Of a stretch of 64,000 nucleotides of DNA, positions 17,548 through 25,716 are shown one piece after another (position 1 is the stretch's first letter; every line of letters begins with the position of its first letter). The DNA is from Sunxiuqinia elliptica (GTDB lineage: Bacteria > Bacteroidota > Bacteroidia > Bacteroidales > Prolixibacteraceae). The translations under genes and the position numbers were made by a program. The notes beneath the pieces are model-generated. The model was given only the letters and a program-made list of their open reading frames with translations, was not told where the DNA came from and did no database searches. Location: positions 1 through 64,000 of the forward strand of contig NZ_FONW01000006.1 of assembly GCF_900113005.1 (NCBI RefSeq). Direction: 5' to 3'.

Positions 17548-18777
17548 TTAGTTTGTTTGCATTTTGTCGATTAAGAGGAGAAAGTCCGTGAGGTTTTCTT
17601 CATTAACCAAGTTCAATTTTTTTCGAAGGCGGTACCTGGCGACATCAACACTTTGAGGATTTTGAAAAGTAAGAACAGCAATATCTTTGGAAGAAAGACC
17701 AGAGCGAAGTAGGGCGCATAGTTTACGCTCGTTAGGCGTTAGGTTAGGAAAGCGCTCCAGCAAAATGCGATAAAACGAATCAAAGGCACTCTCAAAACGA
17801 GTTTCAAAGTCGTTCCAAACTTGTTCGGCCATGTTCATTTTAAATTTATTGGTCATTTTTCGAATCAAGTCCTGTCCTTCTTTTGTTGCATGAGGAAGCA
17901 CTTTTTCCAAGTCATTGATCAGGCTGGTATTCATTTCATTGAGGTGCATCATTTTTAGAGCACTCGAGATTAATTCGATCTTTTTATTATTAACAATGTC
18001 CTCATTGGCTTTTTTTAGTTCCGAGATATCGGTGAAGGCCGTAATGATTCCTAGCGGCTTGTCGTGGCTGTCGCGAACAACATTCTTAGAAATAATAAAA
18101 GTCTTATTTCCGGGAAATCCATTTTTCTCGTAGGCCAGAGCAGTTCCTTTTTCAACCAATTCGATATCTTTCTGGACATGAAAGCCAATTTCTTCACTTA
18201 GAAAATGGCGGTAGATTGATTTGCCAAGAAGTTCGACTTTATTTTTATCGATTAGCTTCTCGAAAAAGTGATTGCACATGAGTAAAACACCTTCCAAAGA
18301 ACAATAAATAACGGGGTGAGGAACACTTTCGAGTAGGGAAGAAATGAAGATATTTTTATTCTCCAGCGAGTTATTTTGATCCTTAAGTACTTTCAGCGTA
18401 TTAGATAGTAAAAGGATGTTGTTGATTCGGGCATTAAGTTCGAGCTTTTCAAAGGGCTTTTTCAGAAAGTCAATTGCCCCAATCGACATGGCCAAGGCCA
18501 AATCTTCAGAAGAGGTCATCACGCCAGTAATCATCAATACGGGAATATCTTTTGTTGCTTCGTCTTGTTTCAGTCGTTTTAATGCTTCAAGACCGTCCAT
18601 TACGGGCATGTTCCAATCCATCAATACCAAGTCGGGATCCGTCGCTTCTACTTTAAGAAGGCATTCTTGTCCGTTGGAGGCTGTGATGATTTGATAATCA
18701 TTATCCTTTAGCATTTTCTGAAAAAGCTTCAGGTTTAAAGGTTCATCATCAACAAGCAGTAGTTTTGAATTGCTCAT
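17548..18777 (-). CDS. Response regulator with REC, PAS and C-terminal HTH domains
   Basis: A 409-residue protein. Residues 1-120 are a receiver domain: acidic pair in LLLVDDEPLN, phosphoacceptor Asp in LVLMDWNMPVMDG (about residue 55), and KPF near 107. A PAS domain follows (about 140-260, PVIYCSLEGVLLMCNHFFEK). After a helical linker the C-terminus has a LuxR-like helix-turn-helix of the kind ended in Bacteroidota regulators by LTPNERKLCALLRSG, LSSKDIAVLTFQNPQSVDVA and RYRLRKKLNL. So it is likely to bind DNA when phosphorylated or when the PAS domain changes state. The kinase gene follows it; the 415-base divergent gap to aqpZ contains phased repeats that might be its target. Confidence 0.9.
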   Translation of the reverse strand: MSNSKLLLVDDEPLNLKLFQKMLKDNDYQIITASNGQECLLKVEATDPDLVLMDWNMPVMDGLEALKRLKQDEATKDIPVLMITGVMTSSEDLALAMSIGAIDFLKKPFEKLELNARINNILLLSNTLKVLKDQNNSLENKNIFISSLLESVPHPVIYCSLEGVLLMCNHFFEKLIDKNKVELLGKSIYRHFLSEEIGFHVQKDIELVEKGTALAYEKNGFPGNKTFIISKNVVRDSHDKPLGIITAFTDISELKKANEDIVNNKKIELISSALKMMHLNEMNTSLINDLEKVLPHATKEGQDLIRKMTNKFKMNMAEQVWNDFETRFESAFDSFYRILLERFPNLTPNERKLCALLRSGLSSKDIAVLTFQNPQSVDVARYRLRKKLNLVNEENLTDFLLLIDKMQTN

Positions 18778-19059
18778 CTGTCTGTGGTTTGGTTTTCTTT
18801 GTAGGAACGTTGTAAACTAACTTATTGTTCCTGTTTTTCATCCTTATTTGATGACGGGTTCTATTTTACAAAAGTAATGTTTTTATTTGTGTTCTTTCTC
18901 GTTATTCGCTGTGGTAAGCGAAGCTCTTAACTATTGTTGATGTCTATTCTAAAAGCGACTTGTTCTTATGATTTGATTGGCAATATTTTATACTTGTCGT
19001 TAAATAATGTTAAACGTTGTGTTTTTGTAATTGTTGTCTTTCAGTTGGTTGCAGCTGGT
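18778..19059. other. Divergent intergenic region, part next to the regulator gene
   Basis: No ORF is credible here. It should contain the promoter of the regulator-kinase pair (leftward). A short inverted repeat TTCGCT / AGCGAA lies at 18905-18922. The rightward part (19060 onward) holds the repeat array described separately. Confidence 0.4.
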
Positions 19060-19106
19060 GTATAGATCTTGTATAGATGGGCGTATAGATGTTGTAAAGG
19101 TTGTAA
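19060..19106 (+). repeat. Phased direct repeats upstream of aqpZ, candidate operator array
   Basis: GTATAGAT occurs three times, beginning at 19060, 19071 and 19083, that is 11 and 12 bases apart, about one helical turn. Two shorter degenerate units beginning GTAAA follow at 19094 and 19103. The array ends about 25-30 bases before a TAnnTTTG-like element (GATTTTTG at 19133-19140) in front of aqpZ, a position suited to an activator. Same-face spacing suggests binding of a multimeric regulator; the neighbouring REC-PAS-HTH protein is the obvious candidate, by inference only. Confidence 0.55.
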
Positions 19107-19192
19107 ATAGGGTGTTTTAGTCAAAAACTTTGGATTTTTGCAGGGAGTGATTTTCGTAAGATCCAGGAAAGATACTCAGTAAAAAGCAAAGT

Positions 19193-19876
19193 ATGAAAAA
19201 AAGTTTAGCAGAGTTTATAGGGACCTTTTGGTTGGTTTTCGGTGGTTGCGGAAGTGCATTGTTAGCCGCAGGGTTTCCGAATGTCGGAATCGGGCTTCTT
19301 GGCGTCTCGTTGGCCTTTGGATTAACAGTTGTTACGATGGCTTATGCATTGGGACCAGTTTCCGGAGCTCATCTTAATCCAGCGGTAACCATTGGGCTTT
19401 GGATAGGCGGTCGAGTGCCATCAAAAGAGGTTCTTTCCTATGTAATTTCGCAGGTCGCGGGAGGTATTGTAGCTGCGACTGCTTTGTATTTTATTGTTAC
19501 CGGTAACGGATCAGAGATCGGCTCTTTTGCCGCGAATGGTTATGGTGAACATTCGCCGGGAAATTACAGTATGCAGGCGGCTATCATCACCGAGTTTATC
19601 ATGACTTTCATGTTTTTGCTGATTATTCTGGGAGCTACTGATGATCGGGCTCCAAAGGGATTTGCAGGTTTAGCCATTGGATTAACGTTAACCTTGATTC
19701 ATCTGGTGAGCATTCCGGTTACCAATACGTCAGTTAATCCAGCTCGTAGTATCAGTCAGGCATTATTTGTTGGCGATTGGGCGCTTTCTCAGCTTTGGCT
19801 GTTTATTGTCATCCCAATTGCAGCAGCATGTGTTGCTGGCTTGGTTTATAAAGGACTACTTCGCGATAACAGTTAA
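19193..19876 (+). CDS. aqpZ: Aquaporin Z family water channel
   Basis: A 227-residue inner-membrane channel of the MIP family with six hydrophobic membrane spans. Both half-helix signatures are intact: [12 protein letters not shown] (near residue 60) and [15 protein letters not shown] (near 185), with the Arg after the second NPA that forms the selectivity filter. The N-terminal [20 protein letters not shown] is the usual AqpZ beginning, with the conserved Glu. It passes water; the lack of the glycerol-facilitator Asp after the second NPA (NPARS, not NPARD) favours a water channel. It heads a run with two outer-membrane proteins, downstream of a divergent two-component system. Confidence 0.95.
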   Translation: MKKSLAEFIGTFWLVFGGCGSALLAAGFPNVGIGLLGVSLAFGLTVVTMAYALGPVSGAHLNPAVTIGLWIGGRVPSKEVLSYVISQVAGGIVAATALYFIVTGNGSEIGSFAANGYGEHSPGNYSMQAAIITEFIMTFMFLLIILGATDDRAPKGFAGLAIGLTLTLIHLVSIPVTNTSVNPARSISQALFVGDWALSQLWLFIVIPIAAACVAGLVYKGLLRDNS

Positions 19877-19951
19877 TATTTTACGTTCGCAATCAATCAA
19901 TCAATTCAAAATATAATTTAATTCTATTATTCAATTTTTAATTAACAAGCA

Positions 19952-20452
19952 ATGAAAAAACAATTACTGATCCTGTCTCTCGTGCTTTTTAGCAACTTGC
20001 TATTTGCGCAAGCGCCAATTGCCAAAGGAGAGTCACAACTGAATGCAGGTGTGGGATTATCCTCATGGGGAGTTCCTCTGTATGTCGGTTTAGACTATGG
20101 CGTGCATGAGGACATCACCATTGGAGGTGAGCTTTCTTATCGCTCGTACAATGACAAGTACGCCAATGTAAATTACGATCACTCGGTGATTGGTATTTCT
20201 GGAAACGGAAATTATCATTTTAACCGGGTATTGGAGCTACCTTCTGAATGGGATTTTTATGCTGGATTGAACTTGGGATTTTATATCTGGAACTCGCCCA
20301 ACGGATATGAAGGCTCACATTCGTCTGGTCTGGGACTTGGTGCGCAAATTGGAGGACGTTATTTTTTCTCCGACAATGTTGGAGTGAATCTTGAATTTGG
20401 AGGAGGTAATGCTTTCTCTGGAGGAAAGTTGGGAGTGACATTCAGACTATAA
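19952..20452 (+). CDS. Small outer-membrane beta-barrel protein
   Basis: A 166-residue protein with a signal peptide (MKKQLLILSLVLFSNLLFAQ) and alternating hydrophobic/polar strands of an eight-stranded barrel, rich in Gly and Tyr, ending in VTFRL with the aromatic/hydrophobic terminus of outer-membrane barrels. It resembles the outer-membrane protein beta-barrel (OMP_b-brl) class common in Bacteroidota. Function unknown. It lies 75 bases after aqpZ and 92 bases before the OmpA-like gene, on the same strand. Confidence 0.8.
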   Translation: MKKQLLILSLVLFSNLLFAQAPIAKGESQLNAGVGLSSWGVPLYVGLDYGVHEDITIGGELSYRSYNDKYANVNYDHSVIGISGNGNYHFNRVLELPSEWDFYAGLNLGFYIWNSPNGYEGSHSSGLGLGAQIGGRYFFSDNVGVNLEFGGGNAFSGGKLGVTFRL

Positions 20453-20544
20453 GCAGAACATGAATCATGTGGGAACTTAGGTTCTCAATGCATGTCTGCC
20501 ACCCCGAAATAAATGAGTTAGAATGAAAAAATGATCAATTAATT

Positions 20545-21849
20545 ATGAAAAAGTTACTTTTAATTTTAGCAGTAGGTTTGTTGTTTCAAACCGGATATGC
20601 ACAAAACAAAGACAAAAAATGGGGCGTCGGTATTGGTGCCGGTGCTTATTATGGAAATACTCTTGAAGGAACAGGTGTAGCCACTGAGTTTTACCTGAGC
20701 CGTTACTTAAGTCGTTCGTTTGACTTGATGCTTTTGAACAATCTGGGACTTGGAAATAACAAAGTTTCAAGTACCATGGATTATGCATCTACATTCTTGA
20801 ACTTGCGTTATAAATTTAATAACGGTTACATTTTTAAAGAAAACAGTAGCATTCAGCCTTACTTGTATGGTGGTCCTGGTTTTATCATTGATAATGATAG
20901 CGAAGGAATCAACTGGGATGCTGGTTTAGGTTTCAAATTCCCTGTTAGCCCATCTGTTTCGTTGTTTGCTGAAGCCGGATTTGTCGAAGGTTGGGCTGAT
21001 GACGATCTTCAAACACGTCCAAATACCGAGAGTTTTTGGAAAGGTGTTGGAGGTGTAGAAATTGCTTTCGGAAAAGCAAAAGACACGGATGGTGACGGTG
21101 TTCCTGATCGTAAGGATGATTGTCCAAATACTCCACAAGGAGTGCCTGTTGACAAAAATGGTTGTCCAATTGATACCGATGGAGATGGTGTGCCTGACTA
21201 CAAAGATGATTGCCCAACTGAGGCTGGAGAAATTGCCTTGAATGGTTGTCCTGATAGCGACGGCGACGGAGTTGCTGATAAAGACGATGACTGCCCTGAT
21301 ACTCCTGGAGTAAAGGAATTGGCAGGATGTCCTGATAGCGATGGCGACGGAGTTGCTGATAAAGATGATAAGTGTCCTGATACACCAAAAGGATACAAAG
21401 TTGATAAAAACGGATGTCCATATGACCGCGATGGTGATGGAATCGTTGATGAAGAAGATGATTGTCCAACAGAAGCTGGTCCAGCTGAAAACAACGGTTG
21501 CCCTGTTGTAGCACCAGAGTTTGATGCCGTTCTTTTCGGATTCGATAAGAGCAGCTTGACTTCATCAGCTAAAGCTGGGTTGGACGATGTTGTTGAAACG
21601 ATGAAAAAGCACAAAGAATTCTCAGTAGAACTATATGGTCATGCTGACGAAGTTGGTACTGAAAAGTACAACATGGATCTTTCTGAACGTAGAGCTAATG
21701 CCGCGAGAAGCTACCTGATTGAAAAAGGTATTTCTTCAAGCCGGATCATTAAGGTTGTTCCTCTTGGAAAATCACAGCCGGTAGCTCCAAACAATACGGA
21801 AGAAGGACGTGCAAAGAATCGTAGAGTTGAGTTCGAGCTTGTTAAATAA
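20545..21849 (+). CDS. OmpA family protein with thrombospondin type 3 repeats
   Basis: A 434-residue outer-membrane protein. Signal peptide (residues 1-19, ends GYAQ), an N-terminal beta-barrel (about 20-175), then five Asp-rich TSP type 3 calcium-binding repeats (units such as DTDGDGVPDRKDDCPNTP and DSDGDGVADKDDDCPDTP, about 183-320), then a C-terminal OmpA domain (about 325-434) with the peptidoglycan-binding ELYGHADEVGTEKYNMDLSE and RRANAARSYL motifs. It tethers the outer membrane to peptidoglycan, probably through a calcium-stiffened stalk. The repeats create long open frames on the opposite strand that are not genes. A strong intrinsic terminator follows at 21900. Confidence 0.93.
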   Translation: MKKLLLILAVGLLFQTGYAQNKDKKWGVGIGAGAYYGNTLEGTGVATEFYLSRYLSRSFDLMLLNNLGLGNNKVSSTMDYASTFLNLRYKFNNGYIFKENSSIQPYLYGGPGFIIDNDSEGINWDAGLGFKFPVSPSVSLFAEAGFVEGWADDDLQTRPNTESFWKGVGGVEIAFGKAKDTDGDGVPDRKDDCPNTPQGVPVDKNGCPIDTDGDGVPDYKDDCPTEAGEIALNGCPDSDGDGVADKDDDCPDTPGVKELAGCPDSDGDGVADKDDKCPDTPKGYKVDKNGCPYDRDGDGIVDEEDDCPTEAGPAENNGCPVVAPEFDAVLFGFDKSSLTSSAKAGLDDVVETMKKHKEFSVELYGHADEVGTEKYNMDLSERRANAARSYLIEKGISSSRIIKVVPLGKSQPVAPNNTEEGRAKNRRVEFELVK

Positions 21850-21899
21850 ATCCATGCGAACTATGCGTGGGATTTGAGTTTTGAATTATATTCGGGCCT

Positions 21900-21930
21900 A
21901 AAGAGGGATCATTTTGATCCCTCTTTTTTT
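21900..21930 (+). terminator. Intrinsic terminator after the OmpA-like gene
   Basis: Twelve-base arms AAAGAGGGATCA and TGATCCCTCTTT around a 3-base loop, followed by a run of T. It lies 51 bases after the stop codon of the OmpA-family gene. Confidence 0.92.
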
Positions 21931-22194
21931 TGATTTTAGGTAGAAATGATGCATCGGTTACTAAAAATAAGTACCTTTGTGTCAACTAAAAACATTGGAT
22001 GTTTAAATTTAAGAAGGATCTGGTAAAGTAAATAACCTGGGCGGTTGGCCTTTGGTTATCCCCTATTTTCAACTCAGGCATGTTCTTGTCGGAGTTATTT
22101 TTATAGCTATACTTTAACAATCAGAAGGTTGAGGAAAGACAAAGAGTAAGGATATTCTTTTGTGACAAAACTCAACACGCTTAAATTTAAAATC
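21931..22194 (+). other. Intergenic leader of the methyltransferase gene
   Basis: No ORF. A good TAnnTTTG element, TACCTTTG, is at 21972-21979, so transcription of the methyltransferase gene may start near 21985 and leave an untranslated leader of about 210 bases. I see no recognisable riboswitch consensus in the leader. Confidence 0.4.
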
Positions 22195-22968
22195 ATGAGT
22201 AACGATAATAAATCGATTCACGAATTTGACTTCAATTTAATCTGCGAATACTTTTCGAGCGTAGAACGACAAGGGCCAGGAAGTCCTGAAGTAACAATCA
22301 AGGCTTTGGGCTTCATCGATAATCTTCATTCAAACTCTAAAATTGCCGACATCGGTTGTGGAACGGGTGGTCAAACCATTGTACTGGCAGAAAATACCTC
22401 AGGATACATTGCTGGAATTGATTTGTTCCCCTTGTTTATCAACTTGCTTTCAGAAAATGTAAAGCAAAAACGGTTGGAAGGCAGAGTTAAGGGAGTTGTA
22501 GCGTCGATGGAGGAACTTCCATTTGAGCCAGAAGACTTGGACTTGATATGGTCAGAAGGCGCAATCTATAACATTGGCTTTGAGCGAGGATTAAAAGAAT
22601 GGAGTAACTTTTTGAAAAAAGGCGGCTACATCGCCGTTTCAGAAGTATCGTGGTATACGGAAAAGCGTCCCAAGGAAATTGAAGATTTTTGGATGGATGC
22701 TTATCCGGGGATCGACACCATTCCTAACAAAATTGCTCAAATGCAACACGCCGGTTATGTTCCAGTAGCTTCATTTATCCTGCCCGAAAACTGTTGGACG
22801 GAGCATTTTTACGCTCCCCAGCCTGAGGCTGAGAAAATTTTTCTGAAGAAGCATGCTGGCAATCGTCTTGCTGAAGAGTTTGTCGCCAACCAACGACACG
22901 AGCGACAACTTTATCATCAGTATAAAGACTACTATGGCTATGTATTTTATATTGGTAAAAAGATTTAG
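22195..22968 (+). CDS. Class I SAM-dependent methyltransferase
   Basis: A 257-residue methyltransferase with a Rossmann-fold SAM site: motif [17 protein letters not shown], the acidic end of strand 2 in GIDLFPLF, and motif for strand 4 [19 protein letters not shown]. The frame is open 11 codons upstream to a GTG at 22162, but the ATG at 22195 ([14 protein letters not shown]) is the natural start. The substrate is unknown; the small-molecule methyltransferase (Methyltransf_11/25) type fits. It is followed by its own hairpin and the rsgA gene. Confidence 0.85.
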   Translation: MSNDNKSIHEFDFNLICEYFSSVERQGPGSPEVTIKALGFIDNLHSNSKIADIGCGTGGQTIVLAENTSGYIAGIDLFPLFINLLSENVKQKRLEGRVKGVVASMEELPFEPEDLDLIWSEGAIYNIGFERGLKEWSNFLKKGGYIAVSEVSWYTEKRPKEIEDFWMDAYPGIDTIPNKIAQMQHAGYVPVASFILPENCWTEHFYAPQPEAEKIFLKKHAGNRLAEEFVANQRHERQLYHQYKDYYGYVFYIGKKI

Positions 22969-22978
22969 ATTTTAACTT

Positions 22979-23015
22979 GAAGGACTGTTTGAGTGTCCTT
23001 GAGCAGTCCTTCTTT
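22979..23015 (+). terminator. Hairpin after the methyltransferase gene
   Basis: Perfect 9-base arms GAAGGACTG and CAGTCCTTC with a 16-base loop, followed by only TTT. It starts 10 bases after the stop codon and ends 18 bases before rsgA, so it may separate the two genes. Confidence 0.65.
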
Positions 23016-23032
23016 AGGAATTGAATGATCAA

Positions 23033-24082
23033 ATGAATGATTTAAACTTATATGGTTGGAATGATTGGTTATTCCAGCAAAAAGAGGCGTCTGACTATTC
23101 CGGTTTTATCCACGGTCGGATTGCAGTTACGCATAAAACCTGTTACGAGGTGGTAACTGAAACAGGTTGCTATACCTGCGAGTTGACAGGCAATATGTTG
23201 TATGGGAAAGAGGACTCGGAATTGCCCTGTACCGGTGATTGGGTAATTTTTCAAGTCTTGGATGCCGATAAAGGGCTTATTTTAGATCGGTTGCCTCGCC
23301 GTAAAACCTTGTATCGATTGAAAAGTGGAACTGTTGCAGAGAAACAAGCGATTGCAGCACATGTCGAGCAGGCTTTTATTGTGCAGAGTTTGGATTTAAA
23401 CTTCAACGTTCGTAGAATTGAACGAACCATGTTGCAAGTGGTAGCCGAGGAGATTCGTCCGGTGTTAATCTTAACTAAAACGGATTTGGTTTTTGAGGAA
23501 GCTGAAGTTAAGGCTGCCTTAAAACACCTGGGAAATAAGCTGCCTGTATGCTATACGAGTATTCATGATCCGGCGAGTATCGCAAAGCTACGAAGCTATA
23601 TTGGTCGGGGAGAAACGGTGGTATTTATAGGTTCTTCGGGAGTGGGGAAGAGTAGCTTAATTAACCAGTTGTGTCAGAAAGAGGTATTGCAAACTGGCGC
23701 AATTAGCGGCTCAACAGGCAAGGGTAAACATACCTCCACACGACGAGAGATTATTTTACTGGATGATGCGGGCGTATTAATCGATACTCCGGGAATAAAG
23801 GTTTTTGGAGTCACCAGCGATGATCAGGATAAACTGTCTGAGGTGCTGGATTTAAGCCGTTTTGAGGGAGCATGCCGTTTTGCCGATTGTCAGCATGTCA
23901 ACGAAAAAGGATGTGCGGTGATCAAGGCGGTTAACGATGGCGAAATAGAAGAGGGGGTTTATGAAAATTACCTGAAGTTAAGAAAAGAAGCCTGGCATTA
24001 TACTTCCTCGGTGCATGAAAAACGAAAGCGCGAAAAGTCGTTTTCAAAGATGGTAAAGCAAGTCAAAAAGAAGCCTTTTTAG
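23033..24082 (+). CDS. rsgA: Ribosome small-subunit-dependent GTPase A
   Basis: A 349-residue circularly permuted GTPase that checks late 30S subunit assembly. An N-terminal OB-fold domain precedes the G domain, in which motifs appear in permuted order: G4 LTKTDLV, G1 FIGSSGVGKSSLINQL (about residue 200), the G2/switch Thr in GKGKHTSTRREI, and G3 LIDTPGI. The C-terminal zinc-binding element is CRFADCQHVNEKGCAV. The frame opens at a TTG at 23021, but MNDLNLYGWNDW from the ATG at 23033 is a better start. Normal length for the family. Confidence 0.95.
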   Translation: MNDLNLYGWNDWLFQQKEASDYSGFIHGRIAVTHKTCYEVVTETGCYTCELTGNMLYGKEDSELPCTGDWVIFQVLDADKGLILDRLPRRKTLYRLKSGTVAEKQAIAAHVEQAFIVQSLDLNFNVRRIERTMLQVVAEEIRPVLILTKTDLVFEEAEVKAALKHLGNKLPVCYTSIHDPASIAKLRSYIGRGETVVFIGSSGVGKSSLINQLCQKEVLQTGAISGSTGKGKHTSTRREIILLDDAGVLIDTPGIKVFGVTSDDQDKLSEVLDLSRFEGACRFADCQHVNEKGCAVIKAVNDGEIEEGVYENYLKLRKEAWHYTSSVHEKRKREKSFSKMVKQVKKKPF

Positions 24083-24104
24083 TGGAAAGGGATTGATGAG
24101 ATAG

Positions 24105-24140
24105 AATAGCCTTGCACTATTGTTGTGAGGCTATTTTTAT
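24105..24140. terminator. Bidirectional terminator between rsgA and the Fur-family gene
   Basis: Arms AATAGCCT and AGGCTATT around a 15-base loop, followed by TTTATT on the plus strand. It sits in the 54-base gap between two convergent genes and touches the end of the Fur-family reading frame. Confidence 0.7.
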
Positions 24141-24538
24141 TCGTTTTCACACGTCGAATTATGAGAGGAGCATTTACTGCAAAGTCCGCTAAGCACGCAG
24201 TTTACACTGGCTACTTCATATCCTTCGGGAAGGGAAAAATGAACAGGTTCTTTCAGGCATTCAATCGAGTCGCAGCTGGTACATCGAAAATGAAAATGAG
24301 GTTCTTGTGGAGCATCACCCTCACATTTCATGCATACGGCAAAATATTGTTTTCCGTCCTCTGCAACAATCTTGTGTACGGTTCCGTCATGGCAAAATTG
24401 ATTCAGCACACGATAGATTGTCGCTCGGTTAATGGGGATGTCAATGGCTTTCTCTATGGCTTCGTGACTCAGCGCCTTGCCTGATTGCGCCAGTAGCTTT
24501 AGAACAGCCTCTTTGGTTGGTGTGTTTCTCCTTTTCAT
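24137..24538 (-). CDS. Fur family metal/peroxide-responsive repressor
   Basis: A 133-residue Fur-superfamily protein: N-terminal winged helix (TPTKEAVLKLLAQSGKALSH, INRATIYRVLNQF) and C-terminal dimerisation domain with metal sites HFHFRCTSC (Cys pair near 86/89) and GLCSKC (near 119/122); another pair, CMKC, sits near 69-72. Both structural-zinc CxxC pairs are present. Whether it acts as Fur, Zur or PerR cannot be decided from these residues. It is divergent from a thioredoxin-reductase-like gene, and a perfect 14-base palindrome in the gap is a candidate operator for both. The linked redox gene favours a PerR-like or Zur-like role, as inference. Confidence 0.9.
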   Translation of the reverse strand: MKRRNTPTKEAVLKLLAQSGKALSHEAIEKAIDIPINRATIYRVLNQFCHDGTVHKIVAEDGKQYFAVCMKCEGDAPQEPHFHFRCTSCDSIECLKEPVHFSLPEGYEVASVNCVLSGLCSKCSSHNSTCENE

Positions 24539-24601
24539 CTGGTAAAATTAAGCTGTGTTTTGAATGTTTCGTTAAAAAAACAATCAATTTATTAATGCGA
24601 C

Positions 24602-24615
24602 ATTATTGCAATAAT
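24602..24615. promoter_or_regulatory. Perfect palindrome, candidate Fur-family operator
   Basis: ATTATTGCAATAAT is a perfect 14-base palindrome 64 bases upstream of the Fur-family start and about 130 bases upstream of the flavin oxidoreductase start. AT-rich dyads of this kind are typical Fur/PerR-type boxes. Control of both divergent genes is inferred from position. Confidence 0.5.
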
Positions 24616-24746
24616 AAAGCTAACGATTAACTTTACCAAAAAAAAACATCAACAATAGACGCATTTTGGAATCAATGTCAGCGTCTTTCTTGCCTGATCA
24701 CCCATTTTATTTAGCCGTTTACTTTATTCTTTTAAACAGTGATAAA

Positions 24747-25655
24747 ATGGAAAAACAGAAAACTTTTGATGTAATTATTGTAGGTGGTAGCTATGCCGGA
24801 CTTTCTGCTGCGATGGCTTTAGGGCGATCATTAAAAAAAACATTGGTGATCGATAGCGGACAGCCATGCAACAGACAAACACCGCATTCGCATAATTTCT
24901 TGACTCAGGATGGAAAGACTCCCGCAGAGATTTCCTTGATAGCCAAGCAGCAGGTTGAGAAATACGAGACGGTGACCTTTTATGATGGACTCGCCCTGTC
25001 GGGACAGAAAACAACTGATGGTTTCAGTATAAGCACTCAAGTGAATGACACGTTTCATGGCAAAAAGCTAATTTTTGCTGCAGGAATAAAGGACGAAATT
25101 CCTGCGATTCCTGGATTTATGGATTGTTGGGGAATTTCGGTCATTCATTGTCCTTATTGTCATGGTTATGAGCACCGAAACAAGAAAACCGGGATTTTTG
25201 CTGATGGCGAGAAAGCATTTCACTTGGCTTCCTTGGTTAGCAACCTAACTCCACATTTAACTCTTTTTACCAATGGCTCTTCCAATTTTAGCCCGGAACA
25301 AAAGAATAGGCTAAAGAAAAACAACATTCAGATTAATGAATCCAAGTTGGTTGCAATTGAGTATCGCAAAGGTTATTTGCAGCAGGTGGTATTTGAAAAT
25401 GGAGCAAAAATGAGACTGGAGGCGATGTACGCGAGTATTCCTTTTCAACAGCAAACGGCAATCCCTGAAAGTTTGGGCTGTTCCTTAACCGAGCAAGGTT
25501 TTTTAAGTGTAGATCCTTTTCAGCAAACAACTGTTGAGGGAATTTATGCCTGTGGCGATAATTCAAGTCGGATGCGTTCAGTGGCTAATTCAGTGTCTAC
25601 AGGCAATGTTGCTGGTGCTATGGTAAATATGGAGTTAACCAACGAAATGTTTTAG
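24747..25655 (+). CDS. Thioredoxin-reductase-like FAD/NAD(P)-dependent oxidoreductase
   Basis: A 302-residue flavoprotein of the small two-dinucleotide-domain class. FAD site VIIVGGSYAGLSAAMALG at the N-terminus; a redox-type CPYCHGYE motif near residue 140, the position of the TrxR CxxC; C-terminal FAD motif GIYACGDNSSRMRSVANSVS. The CPYCHG form is shared by a Bacteroidota/Firmicutes branch of TrxR-like proteins whose disulfide partner is often not thioredoxin. The frame is open from a TTG at 24666, but MEKQKTFDVII at 24747 is the normal start. Divergent from the Fur-family gene; an MBL-fold gene follows after 61 bases. Confidence 0.88.
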   Translation: MEKQKTFDVIIVGGSYAGLSAAMALGRSLKKTLVIDSGQPCNRQTPHSHNFLTQDGKTPAEISLIAKQQVEKYETVTFYDGLALSGQKTTDGFSISTQVNDTFHGKKLIFAAGIKDEIPAIPGFMDCWGISVIHCPYCHGYEHRNKKTGIFADGEKAFHLASLVSNLTPHLTLFTNGSSNFSPEQKNRLKKNNIQINESKLVAIEYRKGYLQQVVFENGAKMRLEAMYASIPFQQQTAIPESLGCSLTEQGFLSVDPFQQTTVEGIYACGDNSSRMRSVANSVSTGNVAGAMVNMELTNEMF

Positions 25656-25716
25656 AAATGAACAGGATACTAAGTTATTCGTTGATTCTTTATATTTTCA
25701 CAAACTACCAACCCAA

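Noticed and set aside
21100-21500. Tandem DNA repeats read as a possible CRISPR-like array
   Set aside because: The repeats are coding TSP3 units inside the OmpA-family gene, not spacer-repeat structure.
20945-21614. Long open frames (206 and 138 codons) antisense to the OmpA-like gene
   Set aside because: They are a by-product of the Asp/Gly-rich TSP3 repeats; composition (His/Gln/Leu or Ser-rich) is not protein-like and no start signals are seen.
23021-23032. TTG start 12 bases upstream of the rsgA ATG
   Set aside because: The ATG at 23033 is closer to the usual RsgA N-terminus and clear of the terminator hairpin.
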